Source of the DNA: Johnsonella ignava ATCC 51276
Lineage (GTDB): Bacteria; Bacillota; Clostridia; Lachnospirales; Lachnospiraceae
Length of the DNA: 30,494 bases
Assembly (NCBI RefSeq): GCF_000235445.1
Contig: NZ_JH378840.1
Coordinates: forward strand, 4,024-34,517
Direction: 5' to 3'
The stretch's first letter is position 1. The number at the start of each line of letters is the position of its first letter. A model generated the notes under the pieces. The model saw only the letters and a list, made by a program, of their open reading frames with translations. It was not told the origin of the DNA and did not search any database. The translations under genes and the position numbers were made by a program. Of this stretch, positions 7,744-15,957 are shown one piece after another.

Positions 7744-8460
7744 CTACAGGTGTACTCCCTTGTCATAATCTTCAAAGGTATATACTTTTGATTTACTGCC
7801 CTCCTTTAGTTTCCCTTTGTCTTGCTCGTACCAATGAACTAAGGTTGCATAATGGTCTTTATAGTTTCTTCCTGTGCTTTTTATATAAGTGGATAACTTA
7901 TCTATCATTGTTTCTGTATGGTCTTGTAATTTGTCCTTTAACTTCTCATATTCTTCATTCGTTAAGGAGATATTTTTATATTCTCCATAAAACGAAGATG
8001 GGGGATTGTGGTTTCCTTGCTCTACTCTCCCCTCATCTATACTAACCTCATCTAATCTCCCCTTACCTAACCTAATCTGCGTATCCAAACTGGATACATT
8101 CTGGATACATATATTTTCAGTTTTTTCATAAGTGTTGGTATTCGTGATTTTTAGATATGCTTTCTCGTCTTTATAAATGGTTTCTTTGTATCTGTCTTTT
8201 TGGATATAGTTATTTCTTTTCCAATGAGTTATCACTATAATTCCTGTCTTAAAAACAATGACAAAGCCTTTTGCTATTAGAAGTTTTAAGTCATCTTCTC
8301 CGGCTCCTGTCATTCTTAATATAGTCTTTGGATTACTAACAAAGCCGTCATCATCTGCACAAACATTAAGGTGCATATATAAGGCTTGTGATGATAACGG
8401 CATTTCCAAAAACACATCCGATTGAATAACAGACTTTGATAACATTCTTCTTTCTGCCAT
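7744..8460 (-). CDS. Replisome-organizer-type replication protein of element C
   Basis: This 238-residue protein has an N-terminal winged-helix replisome-organizer domain (MAERRMLSKSVIQSDVFLEM, SSQALYMHLNVCADDDGF, VITHWKRNNYIQKDRYKET at about residues 1-95). A variable middle follows, and then a C-terminal domain of about 75 residues (LSTYIKSTGRNYKDHYATLV, ending YTFEDYDKGVHL). The same C-terminal domain is found in RepA of element B, with different N-termini. It probably initiates replication of the excised circle and may recruit a DnaC-like loader. The gene follows the 94-residue gene by 6 bp in the mobilization operon. The central DNA is repeat-rich and may hold the origin. Confidence 0.7.
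   Translation of the reverse strand: MAERRMLSKSVIQSDVFLEMPLSSQALYMHLNVCADDDGFVSNPKTILRMTGAGEDDLKLLIAKGFVIVFKTGIIVITHWKRNNYIQKDRYKETIYKDEKAYLKITNTNTYEKTENICIQNVSSLDTQIRLGKGRLDEVSIDEGRVEQGNHNPPSSFYGEYKNISLTNEEYEKLKDKLQDHTETMIDKLSTYIKSTGRNYKDHYATLVHWYEQDKGKLKEGSKSKVYTFEDYDKGVHL
8026..8110 (-). repeat. Short repeats inside the replication gene (possible origin)
   Basis: On the plus strand TCTCCCCT occurs twice 30 bp apart, CTCATCTA twice 15 bp apart, and CTGGATACAT twice 11 bp apart. Origins of replication are often placed inside replisome-organizer genes. The spacing is a multiple of three for the first two, so protein repetition could also explain them. Confidence 0.3.
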
Positions 8461-8466
8461 TTCTAC

Positions 8467-8751
8467 CTACCTTTCTTTCTCCATCTTTATGTCTTCTTTA
8501 GTTCGTGCCTTTGGTCTATTTTTCTCTCTTTGCTCCATTTTCTTGTATCTTTCAATCTCTGCTTTAATACTTTTCTTTTCCGTATTTTTATCTCGATTGA
8601 TTTTTACTGCATTTACTTTTTCTCTCATATTTTGGAACACTTCATTTTGTATTTTCTCGGCTTCTTCTGTTGTTAGGTGATAGAATTTTTGCAACAGCTC
8701 TTTTACCATCTGTTCCACCTTTGAATACATTTCTTCTTGCACTTGGCTCAT
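8467..8751 (-). CDS. Helical hypothetical protein of the mobilization operon
   Basis: This is a 94-residue, very charged protein with no clear family. It is almost wholly helical: residues about 1-50 look amphipathic (VEQMVKELLQKFYHLTTEEA) and residues 55-94 are Lys/Glu/Arg-rich (KKSIKAEIERYKKMEQREKN). It sits 7 bp after the relaxase gene and 6 bp before the replication gene, so it is probably co-translated with them. A relaxosome accessory or replication partner is plausible from position only. Confidence 0.5.
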   Translation of the reverse strand: MSQVQEEMYSKVEQMVKELLQKFYHLTTEEAEKIQNEVFQNMREKVNAVKINRDKNTEKKSIKAEIERYKKMEQREKNRPKARTKEDIKMEKER

Positions 8752-8758
8752 AGTTTAC

Positions 8759-10393
8759 CTACCTTTCTTGCCCGGAATATTTTTCTTTTGCTTTTTGTTT
8801 GTATTTATCTGTCTTTTCCTGTTGCTCTTGGAATTTTTTCAGTTGTGCAATTACGCTTGGTTTCTCTCCACGCTTGATTGCTTTGTCTATTTCAATGGAT
8901 AAATCTATTCCATACTCTTCATTGACAATCTTTACTGCGTATTTGATATGGTCTATCTGCTTAAATTCGTCTTGTACTTTAGCTTTATCTTTGGTTAGCT
9001 CTTGTATCTGATTTTCAAGGCTTGATATTTCTTTTTGCCAATCACTTAATTTGATGGATGATGTCCCGGTAAATTTTTCTATGGTCTTTCTTGCTCTTAG
9101 GTATCTGTCTATTTTCTTTTTATGAGAATTGTAAAAGCTGTCTTTGAATAGTGTTTTATTTTTATATTCCTGATAAATTTCTTTATTTTCTCTGATAGCG
9201 TCTATGCAACTTACACATTGGTTTAGGTCTTTTATTCTTTGTGTCTTTTCTTGAATATCACCACTTATCTTTTTACTTTGCTTTGCCAGTTCAAAGACTT
9301 TTCCTTGTAGGTCTGCTATGGTTTGAAGATGATTATCTTTCAAATAGTAAATTGCTTTTACAAATCTCTTTAGGTCTGCATTTCCTTTTTTTATCTGTCC
9401 GTAGTAGGATAAATTTTTTGTTTTTTCTCCCTGTATCTCGTTGTAGATAGAAATGTATTCATAGAGGTTAAAGAGTTCCGCTTTATTCTCCAGTTCATCT
9501 TTCTTGGTCTGTTTATACTCATCGTATTTTGCTTGCAGATTTCCAAGTAAAGAGTCTATCCAAGAAGTGATTTCTTTTATCTTGTTCTTAATGGCTTTTA
9601 CTAAAGAATTATGCTTTTTGATTTCTCTGTTGATATTTCCTTTGTCGGTTTCGATTCCTTTTTTCTCTAAGGCACTGGCACTTGCTCCTAAATGAATGGT
9701 TGGGATTTCTTCTATCCCTTGTCTTTTGTAGGAGCGATGATCCACTCTCTTTTCCTGATGATTTTTTTCTAAATACTGATTACAAAGGCTTGCAAAATTC
9801 TCTCTCCATTTCTCTGCGTTACCTTTATCGTTCCAGTCTGTCAGCTCTACTTTTCTTGTTTTGTAGTTTCCGCTTTTTAGTTTTATCTTTTCTCCCTTTT
9901 CATCAAGAACATATTCTTTTTTGCTCTTTGCTCCCCAAGTGCCATCTTGATTTAAAGGGCGAACGGTTGTCATGATATGGGCGTGAATATTTCCGTTTCC
10001 ATCGTCATTTTCTTGATGAATGGCAAGGTCTGCTATCATTCCTTTTGATATAAAATTTTCTTGTATAAACTCTGTGATTAGTCTTTTGTTTTCTTCAAAG
10101 GATAATTCTTTCGGTAAGGCGATAATGAAGTTTCTTGCAAGCTGTGCGTTGCTTGCTTTCTCATTTAGTTCAACGCTATTCCATAAAGTAGTTCTATCTT
10201 TTAATGCTATAGGGACATTCTCCGGCAAGAAGATTTCTGAATGTAAAAGTCCTTTTTTATTATGATAGTCATGAACTTCTCCGTCCCATTCATTTTTGAT
10301 TTTCTCACAAGAGATATATGCTGCACTTGCAACTGCCGATTTACTCTTACCTCTACTTATCATAGAAATACTAAAGTGAAATGTTTCTGCCAT
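8759..10393 (-). CDS. mobA: MobQ-family relaxase (MobA/MobL)
   Basis: This 544-residue protein nicks and carries the transferred strand of element C. The N-terminus FHFSISMISRGKSKSAVASA followed by AYIS holds the likely nucleophile, Tyr26. The metal-binding histidine motif GNIHAHIMTTVR lies near residues 133-144, and the segment NDKGNAEKWRENFASLCNQY is typical of MobA/MobL. The rest (about residues 250-540) is long coiled coil. No primase or helicase domain is present. It lies downstream of the oriT-like region and a leader terminator, and upstream of the 94-residue gene. It needs a VirD4-type coupling protein in trans, since the element encodes none. Confidence 0.93.
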   Translation of the reverse strand: MAETFHFSISMISRGKSKSAVASAAYISCEKIKNEWDGEVHDYHNKKGLLHSEIFLPENVPIALKDRTTLWNSVELNEKASNAQLARNFIIALPKELSFEENKRLITEFIQENFISKGMIADLAIHQENDDGNGNIHAHIMTTVRPLNQDGTWGAKSKKEYVLDEKGEKIKLKSGNYKTRKVELTDWNDKGNAEKWRENFASLCNQYLEKNHQEKRVDHRSYKRQGIEEIPTIHLGASASALEKKGIETDKGNINREIKKHNSLVKAIKNKIKEITSWIDSLLGNLQAKYDEYKQTKKDELENKAELFNLYEYISIYNEIQGEKTKNLSYYGQIKKGNADLKRFVKAIYYLKDNHLQTIADLQGKVFELAKQSKKISGDIQEKTQRIKDLNQCVSCIDAIRENKEIYQEYKNKTLFKDSFYNSHKKKIDRYLRARKTIEKFTGTSSIKLSDWQKEISSLENQIQELTKDKAKVQDEFKQIDHIKYAVKIVNEEYGIDLSIEIDKAIKRGEKPSVIAQLKKFQEQQEKTDKYKQKAKEKYSGQER

Positions 10394-10435
10394 CTGTTTA
10401 AGCTCCTTTCATTTTTTTGTTTGTTTTCAGGTAAA

Positions 10436-10480
10436 GGAAAAAGCAGACAGGTTATTTTTTGTATCTTTTCCTATCTGCTT
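10436..10480 (-). terminator. Leader terminator upstream of mobA
   Basis: AAGCAGATAGG and CCTGTCTGCTT form an 11-bp stem with one wobble and an 18-nt loop, followed by TTTCC-type T-rich sequence. It lies between oriT and mobA, so it can limit relaxase expression from the upstream DUF3847 transcript. Confidence 0.6.
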
Positions 10481-10529
10481 TATCCGTATGTTTTTATTAA
10501 GTTTTGGATTTTCAAAGACTTGCTAAAAT

Positions 10530-10592
10530 CCCTTAGTTTTTCTAAGGGCGCAATTATACACCCTAAAGGGTGCTTTGCGTTCTGCGAAGCTT
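10530..10592. other. oriT-like region (MobQ type)
   Basis: This non-coding stretch between DUF3847 and mobA holds CCCTTAG/CTAAGGG (10530..10548), the palindrome ACCCTAAAGGGT (10560..10571) and GCTTTGC/GCGAAGC (10572..10590). Between them AAGGGCGCAATTATAC closely resembles the nick region known from RSF1010/MobQ plasmids (AAGGGCGCACTTATAC). The nick would then lie on the minus strand near 10545. Confidence 0.7.
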
Positions 10593-10640
10593 TTTGCCCT
10601 TGCAGGGAGCTTCTGAAAAAACTATGGTTTTTTATTTCAT

Positions 10641-10970
10641 CTACCCGATGTCTGTTTCATCTTCCATATCTTTCCCATTTATCATTTCGTCATAGGCTTG
10701 TCTGTATTCTTTTGTGTGAGTAGCAACTTTAAGTAATTCTTCTATCTCATCGTTAGTAAACATGAGAGGATTTTTAATGACTCTTTCTACTATCAAGCCT
10801 CTTTGTATGAGCCTATGATTTCTTCTTTTTCGTTCCTTTTCGTTTGCAAGTTTTTCTAATTTCTTGCCTTGATTTTGTAATTGTTTCAGCTTCACATCGC
10901 ACTTTTCTCTTTCTTCCTGAAGTTCAGAAATTTGTTCCTGTACTTCCTGTAATGTGTTTTCTTTCTTCAT
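10641..10970 (-). CDS. DUF3847 protein, probable relaxosome accessory
   Basis: This 109-residue protein has a long N-terminal coiled coil (about residues 1-50, QEQISELQEEREKCDVKLKQ) followed by the basic block KRRNHRLIQRGLIVERVIKN, which is characteristic of DUF3847. Members of this family are found next to MobA-type relaxases. A MobC-like accessory role at oriT is a fair inference, because the oriT-like region directly follows this gene. Its leader holds a terminator hairpin and a possible five-codon ORF (MKTVN) overlapping the hairpin. An AACGGAGGAATG-type ribosome binding site precedes the ATG. Confidence 0.72.
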   Translation of the reverse strand: MKKENTLQEVQEQISELQEEREKCDVKLKQLQNQGKKLEKLANEKERKRRNHRLIQRGLIVERVIKNPLMFTNDEIEELLKVATHTKEYRQAYDEMINGKDMEDETDIG

Positions 10971-11002
10971 TTTTCATTCCTCCGTTTCAATTTTTCTCAA
11001 AT

Positions 11003-11039
11003 AAAAAAACAGTAAACTGTTCCTTTCAATTCACTGTTT
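11003..11039 (-). terminator. Leader terminator upstream of the DUF3847 gene
   Basis: AAACAGTGAA and TTTACTGTTT form a 10-bp stem with one wobble, followed by more T residues (TTTTATTT). A five-codon ORF, ATG AAA ACA GTG AAT TGA, covers the 5' arm. It also ends the cargo operon that stops at 11119. Confidence 0.6.
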
Positions 11040-11118
11040 TCATATTAGTTGTTAGTTATATAAGCTATAATTTACCTATCGCAATGTGTACTTCATGATG
11101 GCAACCAAAACGATAACA

Positions 11119-11937
11119 TCACACTTTCTCAAATATCAAGATTTTCTGTGATAGTTTGTGAGCAATCGGCAACCAGTTAATAAGCTTAAGCACTGGAAAT
11201 ATAGCAGACATCCCCCTCGTAATATCATCATCCTTTACACTACGGAAACCTCTTGCAATATCCTTAATATCATCAAAGGAATCCGCTCCAAATATAAATT
11301 TTGCTCCTGTTTTTTGTATGGACTTTTCAACATTTTCTTTCGCCACCCACCTTTTTGACAGGCACTCCATAAGAACATAAGCATTGTCAAAATTCTCTCG
11401 AATAATTCTGAGCATTTGGGCATTGTCTTCCCTTGTCAAGTACATTGACAAGCCCTCAATGATAAACAGAATGTTCCCATCTGCTTTTATTTCTTTTGCC
11501 CACGCCGAATCCGTTGCTGAAATACCGATGTTTGAAACTCTGCCGGATTCTGCAAAAATCTGATTCCTTACCTCAACTGTTTCAGGCAAATCAAGGTTGT
11601 ACCATGTGATTTTTCCGTTATCCATGCGATAAAATCTCGTGTCAAGTCCACAAGCAATATTTACGACTGTACAGGTTGGATTTTCGTCAATAAACTCTTT
11701 TACCAGTTCATCAAATACAAGCGTTCTTGCAATCACGCCATAACTCATAAGGGAATCATTTGTGGCGACAGTAAAATCGTAATCAATTTTTTCAACCAAT
11801 TCCACCGCTTTGGCATCATAAAATTTATGTCTTTTGTTCTTGGAATATTGTGCTCTTGCATAAAAACTCTGAAGCATCGTTTCCGCAGCACCATTCAAAA
11901 TGGGTTTTATTTTTTCTTGCATTTCTATTTCTTCCAA
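11119..11937 (-). CDS. LCM-type class I SAM-dependent methyltransferase
   Basis: This 272-residue protein matches the leucine carboxyl methyltransferase-like family, which methylates carboxyl groups of small molecules or peptides. The SAM site is in VVNIACGLDTRFYRMDNGKI near residues 91-110, followed by the acidic YNLDLPETVEVRNQ segment and LFIIEGLSMYL. The TTG start at 11937 is chosen because AGGAGGTG lies 7 bases upstream. It is the last gene of the hydrolase operon of element C. The substrate is unknown; some clostridial elements carry such genes beside ECF and MATE transporters, but I cannot link it to a pathway. Confidence 0.8.
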   Translation of the reverse strand: MEEIEMQEKIKPILNGAAETMLQSFYARAQYSKNKRHKFYDAKAVELVEKIDYDFTVATNDSLMSYGVIARTLVFDELVKEFIDENPTCTVVNIACGLDTRFYRMDNGKITWYNLDLPETVEVRNQIFAESGRVSNIGISATDSAWAKEIKADGNILFIIEGLSMYLTREDNAQMLRIIRENFDNAYVLMECLSKRWVAKENVEKSIQKTGAKFIFGADSFDDIKDIARGFRSVKDDDITRGMSAIFPVLKLINWLPIAHKLSQKILIFEKV

Positions 11938-11971
11938 GTATAAACACCTCCTACTAATTAGAATTTAGTTT

Positions 11972-12469
11972 TTAAAATAATGTGCATATCCATGCAATGA
12001 CTAACGATCCGATAATCATAAATAACACTTGAATAATGTGTTCCTTTTTGTTATATCCAAAGAGTTTAGGACTAAGCTTATCTACCACTTCCGGATAATA
12101 ATGTTCAAAAAAACTAAAACCTCGATTGCACAAAAGTATCCAATCAAAAAATACAATATCAAAGGCTTTCAGCAAAAGAAGTATCATCAGAAATCTAATG
12201 AAAAACTGAATGTAAGTAAAGTTATTTTGAACACCATCCACTGCACCAACGACAATTGAACTCCCCATGAATAGTATTGCAATAATAGCTAATATCCATC
12301 CAACTAAACTCTGACCACGAAAGCGTTTTTCCTTTGGTTCAATAACATCAAACACTTCTTTAGGACACGAAGAAAAGAAGTCTTTGTTTTGAATAAATCC
12401 AACTCCTGCCCACAGCAATAAGAACAATCCAATCATCATAATAACTGCAAGCAGTATCGTCATATACAT
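11972..12469 (-). CDS. Polytopic membrane protein of unknown function
   Basis: I prefer the ATG at 12469, nine bases after a GGGGTGA site, over a TTG at 12478. The 165-residue product has about four hydrophobic segments: the N-terminus (ILLAVIMMIGLFLLLWAGVG), about residues 55-75, 90-110 and the C-terminal VLFMIIGSLVIAWICTLF. Between them are soluble loops, one with the sequence CNRGFSFFEHYYPEVVDKL. No named family is recognised. It sits between an esterase-like gene and the methyltransferase gene, so it may serve the same pathway as a membrane partner. Confidence 0.6.
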   Translation of the reverse strand: MYMTILLAVIMMIGLFLLLWAGVGFIQNKDFFSSCPKEVFDVIEPKEKRFRGQSLVGWILAIIAILFMGSSIVVGAVDGVQNNFTYIQFFIRFLMILLLLKAFDIVFFDWILLCNRGFSFFEHYYPEVVDKLSPKLFGYNKKEHIIQVLFMIIGSLVIAWICTLF

Positions 12470-12524
12470 AATTATCAATCACCCCACAATATCCACTTTT
12501 CTTCTGAAAGCTACCTGTAGAATA

Positions 12525-13463
12525 TTACAAGATAAAGTTATCATCTTTATCTTCTCGTATTACGGCATATATGTTGCTTCTTACTTCCTTTGCCTCAGGT
12601 AAAAATCCTGCCGCCGCCCAAGTATGCATCATTCTCTCTCCTATATATGTTTTCATAACCACGCCATCCATTTTAGCTTTTTCTTTTGCCTCCGGCAGCT
12701 CTGCTATCAACACTTCATAAGAACCATAAATGATATACATGTCAGGTAGCCCTTTCCATGAGTACTCAATTGGCGATTTCATATATTCCACATTATTTAA
12801 ATTTATTCTTTGCATTACTTGATCTTGTTCTTTCATGTAGCAAGCCGGAATAATGCAATCAAACTTATCAAGTCTCTCCATCTCTTTCATCTGTTCTTTA
12901 GTCGGAGGAATACGAAAGGTTGGCGAGTGCATAATCAATCTTTTGGGCATTGATAAATTCATGTCGTTTTCAAGAATATGCAAACATATATTTTGTGCAA
13001 GGCTTGCTCCACTTGATAAACCAAAAAATATAATATCATCTGCATTAAACACCTTAAGTGCCTCGCTATAAACGTTTAGACCTGCGTCGATAATTTGCAA
13101 GCCGGTTGCTTTTGGAAAAAGCGGATACCATACAAGCCAAACTTCAGCCTGACTTTGATTAGCCATATCTTGAGCAAACTCAAAATCACCGGAATCTCCC
13201 GGAATGGTATATCCACCACCAAAGAAATATAATACAAGCCTATTTGCCACTTTATTTTTTGGTTTGACGACATAATACAAAGTTCCGCTTATACACTTTT
13301 CTTCAAAATCATAAGATTTATGAAGTTTTTCAAGAGGGAGTTTAGATTTCTGTTTCTTTTCTTGTTTAGCAAAATATTCATCCGGATTTTTTATTGCTTT
13401 TTTCATCATAGGTTTTACAGTATGACGAAATAAAAATTCCGTTAATTTATATTTAACACTCAC
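12525..13463 (-). CDS. Alpha/beta hydrolase of the HSL/esterase type
   Basis: This 312-residue protein resembles hormone-sensitive-lipase-type esterases. The oxyanion segment reads LYFFGGGYTIPGD (FGGG in place of HGGG). The nucleophile elbow is FFGLSSGASLAQ near residue 149, and a histidine lies in MMHTWAAAGF near residue 287. The acid residue position has GSYEVL, with Glu where Asp is usual. The GTG start follows AAGGAGGT. It is cytoplasmic by sequence, with no signal peptide. It is third of the three hydrolases in this operon; the substrate is unknown. Confidence 0.8.
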   Translation of the reverse strand: MSVKYKLTEFLFRHTVKPMMKKAIKNPDEYFAKQEKKQKSKLPLEKLHKSYDFEEKCISGTLYYVVKPKNKVANRLVLYFFGGGYTIPGDSGDFEFAQDMANQSQAEVWLVWYPLFPKATGLQIIDAGLNVYSEALKVFNADDIIFFGLSSGASLAQNICLHILENDMNLSMPKRLIMHSPTFRIPPTKEQMKEMERLDKFDCIIPACYMKEQDQVMQRINLNNVEYMKSPIEYSWKGLPDMYIIYGSYEVLIAELPEAKEKAKMDGVVMKTYIGERMMHTWAAAGFLPEAKEVRSNIYAVIREDKDDNFIL

Positions 13464-13501
13464 AATGCATACCTCCTTAATTCCAAAAATGGCAAATTAT
13501 T

Positions 13502-14269
13502 TTATTTCTTAACTTCCATTAAATCTCTGAATTGATTAGCCATTTTCACAGGATAAAGACTTGCCATGCTACCATGTCCCATGTTTTCAAATTTAATAAA
13601 CTCAGTATTTGGAAAGTAAGTTTTCATATATTTGATATCCCATGCACGGGCTTTAGACTCTTTATCACCATACCAATATTGAATACGACCGCTATGTTCT
13701 GACACGTTCTTTGGCATAACATAGTTGTTGCAAGATTCAAATGTTCTCCATATCGTTTTATAACTAATAAAATTAAGGACTTTAGCAACATACTTCAATT
13801 CCTCTTCGCTGTATTCATCTGTAGAAAATGATTTTTCAAGAAGCTTTAGTCCTCCAATTTTACCTATAGAAATCATAAGAAAATCTCTTATGGCAATCAT
13901 TCTTGTAACAATCCAAGGAAGCTGATATGGTGTTATTGCTCCATCGCAAATAATGTTCCTTATTTTAATTCCGTGATTGGAGAACATTTTTAAAGCGATA
14001 GAACCGCCCATAGAGCAACCATACAAAAGATCAACTTTCTCAATTTTATGTTCTTTCAGCCATCCTAATAAATTATCGGCAATTTCTTCTACACTTGTAA
14101 AATTTTCGTTTGGATTTTCCTCATCATATCCGGGAAGTGCAGGAACAATAATATGATACTCTTCTTTAAGTATAGATAAAATGTATTCAAAATAGTCCCA
14201 CATGACTAATGAAGGATGAATCAACACAATTATTTTATTTTTATCAGCTCCAAACTCATGTATGTTCAC
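13502..14269 (-). CDS. Alpha/beta hydrolase
   Basis: This is a 255-residue alpha/beta hydrolase. The N-terminus has IIVLIHPSLVMWDYF (an HPS oxyanion segment), and the nucleophile elbow is LLYGCSMGGSIAL near residue 89. The likely acid lies in WYGDKESKAR and the histidine in ENMGHGSMAS near residue 232. The full triad is therefore visible. The GTG start is preceded by TTGGAGGAG. It lies between a methyltransferase remnant and the esterase-like gene. It resembles the 14556..15302 protein at the start (both have VLLIHP/VLIHPS and a 'YGCS'/'FGAS' elbow), suggesting that the two are diverged relatives. Confidence 0.82.
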   Translation of the reverse strand: MNIHEFGADKNKIIVLIHPSLVMWDYFEYILSILKEEYHIIVPALPGYDEENPNENFTSVEEIADNLLGWLKEHKIEKVDLLYGCSMGGSIALKMFSNHGIKIRNIICDGAITPYQLPWIVTRMIAIRDFLMISIGKIGGLKLLEKSFSTDEYSEEELKYVAKVLNFISYKTIWRTFESCNNYVMPKNVSEHSGRIQYWYGDKESKARAWDIKYMKTYFPNTEFIKFENMGHGSMASLYPVKMANQFRDLMEVKK

Positions 14270-14299
14270 TAACTCTCCTCCAAAATCCCAATTTTAATA

Positions 14300-14526
14300 T
14301 TACTTTTTATAAGCAATCATAACGCCGATGGGTGCAAGCCCTCCATGTATCAAATTCATTTCAGTTGCCCTGAACCGCAAGCAAGTTCAAGTACGTTCAT
14401 ATTTCTATTCAAGTAAGGACGAATATACTCACAAACATTATCATAAACTCCTTTATCCTTCTTCATAAAAGGAGCGTACAGCTTGGCGAATTTATTCCAA
14501 AACTTTTTATTGCTTTTATCATTCAC
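14300..14526 (-). pseudogene. Class I SAM methyltransferase remnant with an internal deletion
   Basis: A GTG at 14526 with an AGAGGGTG site opens a frame reading FWNKFAKLYAPFMKKDKGVY and then MNVLELACGSGQLK followed by TGA. That is the first 56 residues of a class I methyltransferase, cut inside SAM motif I. Right after it, in another frame, is a typical C-terminal tail (LIHGGLAPIGVMIAYKK, then TAA). The middle of the gene has been lost and the ends joined out of frame. Confidence 0.7.
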
Positions 14527-14555
14527 TGCTAACACCCTCTTTTCAACAATATGTT

Positions 14556-15302
14556 TTAATCAATCTCAGCTTTTATCATTTTGCAATACTCTTCTACATT
14601 CGTTGTTATCTTTGTACAATGGTTTTGTCCCTTCCATATTCTTAACGCTGCATATGGATATTCTTTTGAAATAACTCTCTTTGCATATTTTAAGTTAATT
14701 TCCTTAGAGCCATAACAGAATATGCACCTCTTTTGTTCTGCTTCTGATAACTTGGGAAGATCTACAAATGCACAATCATGGCAGATATTTTTAATGCTTT
14801 GTTTATCTATTCTGATTAGATTTTCAGCCATCATTCGTCCCATTGTTTCTCCATATATGCTTATAATTTTTCTATTAGCTGAGTCACTATTTTTAATAGC
14901 TTTTTTTCGTTCATATAGAACAATATTTCTTATGATAAACTCTAAAACACTCGCATTTTGACATAAACTACAGCCCTCAAATAAGGCTTTAACTATCTTT
15001 ATATCCTTATGCTTTAATAATTCCAATAACACTACTCCACCTATTGATGCTCCAAAGGCTAAAGAAATATCTCTAATATCATTTTCTTTAAGATAATTAT
15101 GCAAATTTTCACTTTCTTGTCTTACTGATAGATACTTTTTATCAATCAATCTACCATGAGCAGACAAATCCGGAATAATATATCTATACTCATTTCCAAT
15201 ATTATCGGCAATTAACTTTTTCATTCCCTCAGCAGAAGAAAGCATTGGATGTATGAGTAAAACTATTTTTTCCTTGTCTTTATTTATGTCAATATATTCC
15301 AT
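14556..15302 (-). CDS. Alpha/beta hydrolase, first gene of the hydrolase operon
   Basis: I prefer the ATG at 15302, six bases after GAGGTG, over the GTG at 15311. The 248-residue protein has VLLIHPMLSSAEGMKK at the start and a nucleophile elbow LAFGASIGGVVL near residue 90. A histidine is found in WKGQNHCTKI near residue 230. The acid residue is unclear (CYGSKEINLKY lacks an Asp). A TetR-type operator lies just upstream at 15325..15344. It heads the operon that ends with the LCM methyltransferase, some 4.2 kb later. The acid uncertainty means that hydrolase activity is likely but not certain. Confidence 0.75.
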   Translation of the reverse strand: MEYIDINKDKEKIVLLIHPMLSSAEGMKKLIADNIGNEYRYIIPDLSAHGRLIDKKYLSVRQESENLHNYLKENDIRDISLAFGASIGGVVLLELLKHKDIKIVKALFEGCSLCQNASVLEFIIRNIVLYERKKAIKNSDSANRKIISIYGETMGRMMAENLIRIDKQSIKNICHDCAFVDLPKLSEAEQKRCIFCYGSKEINLKYAKRVISKEYPYAALRIWKGQNHCTKITTNVEEYCKMIKAEID

Positions 15303-15324
15303 TTTGAACACCTCACAAACGGAA

Positions 15325-15344
15325 GTTAGTCTACATTAACTAAT
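15325..15344 (+). promoter_or_regulatory. TetR-type operator in front of the hydrolase operon
   Basis: The plus strand reads GTTAGTCTACATTAACTAAT, identical at 17 of 20 positions to the site overlapping the tetR promoter (minus strand of 20911..20930). It lies 23 bp upstream of the hydrolase start. A -10-like TATTAT is just upstream of it, but I see no good -35 box. Confidence 0.6.
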
Positions 15345-15414
15345 AATATTTTATCATTTTTAAGCCATTTTTTCTATATCAGCTTTTCGTGTTACATAAC
15401 GGTATTTTACAAAG

Positions 15415-15449
15415 AAAGGTTAAGCACCTTTTTTTGACACTTAACCTTT
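15415..15449 (-). terminator. Terminator-like hairpin after the sigma-like gene
   Basis: A perfect 10-bp stem AAAGGTTAAG / CTTAACCTTT with a 15-nt loop lies just after the sigma-like gene's stop codon. The following CTTTG is only weakly T-rich, so it may be a stop or processing hairpin. Confidence 0.5.
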
Positions 15450-15457
15450 CCAAGTTT

Positions 15458-15871
15458 TTAGATTTTATCTTTTAATATCTCTCTTAGTTTTTCTAAAATC
15501 TTATCCCTCCTTTTTCCGATTGTTTGATAACTTACTTTTTCTTTTTTACCGATTGACCTTAGACTTTCCTCTCTGTAGAAGATGGCTTCCATTAACTCTC
15601 GTTCTTCTTTTGTCAGTGTAGCTAATGCCTTGTTTAATTCTTCAATTTGCATTTTTACTTCTACAATTTTTTCTAAGTCTATTTTTTCATCTATGATGTT
15701 ATCTACAAAGTGTCCGTCATGATCCAGTGCTGAAAATGACATAACATTATGCTTCCAATCTTTTCTTTGGAGATACTTTTCATGCTCTGTTATCTTCCAG
15801 TAGGCTTTGTAAACTTCTTCACTTACAGGTACAGCTTTTCCTTTTACATAAAGGTAATATTCTTTAGCCAT
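15458..15871 (-). CDS. Sigma-70-like (region 4) regulator of element C
   Basis: This is a 137-residue protein. The N-terminal half (EYYLYVKGKAVPVSEEVYKA, then HEKYLQRKDWKHN and LDHDGHFVDNIIDE) is a domain seen in Tn916 orf7-like regulators. The C-terminal half (LTKEERELMEAIFYREESLR and YQTIGKRRDKILEKL) is a sigma region-4-type helix-turn-helix. It is clearly related to the 136-residue protein at 28932..29342. Both have the same leader hairpin (AAGTCCTCC + T tract). It follows the MATE gene after a 290-bp gap and precedes a terminator. A role in turning on transfer or excision genes is inferred from Tn916-like elements. Confidence 0.78.
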   Translation of the reverse strand: MAKEYYLYVKGKAVPVSEEVYKAYWKITEHEKYLQRKDWKHNVMSFSALDHDGHFVDNIIDEKIDLEKIVEVKMQIEELNKALATLTKEERELMEAIFYREESLRSIGKKEKVSYQTIGKRRDKILEKLREILKDKI

Positions 15872-15915
15872 AGTGTTATCCTCCTTTTCCTGTTCTCTGT
15901 TTTGCTTTTTGAGAA

Positions 15916-15957
15916 TAAAAAAGGAGGACTTCTACACTTTGGCGTAAAAAGTCCTCC
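15916..15957 (-). terminator. Leader terminator upstream of the sigma-like gene (element C)
   Basis: A perfect 9-bp stem GGAGGACTT / AAGTCCTCC is followed by TTTTTTATTC. It ends the MATE operon or attenuates into the sigma-like gene. Its 3' arm is identical to that of the hairpin at 29388..29421. Confidence 0.75.

Noticed and set aside
10262..10723. Plus-strand 153-residue frame across oriT
   Set aside because: It is composed of low-complexity Phe/Cys/Leu sequence opposite mobA and DUF3847 with no start signal; the region is better explained as oriT.
11235..11423. Minus-strand 62-residue frame inside the methyltransferase gene
   Set aside because: It is fully contained in the real gene in another frame.
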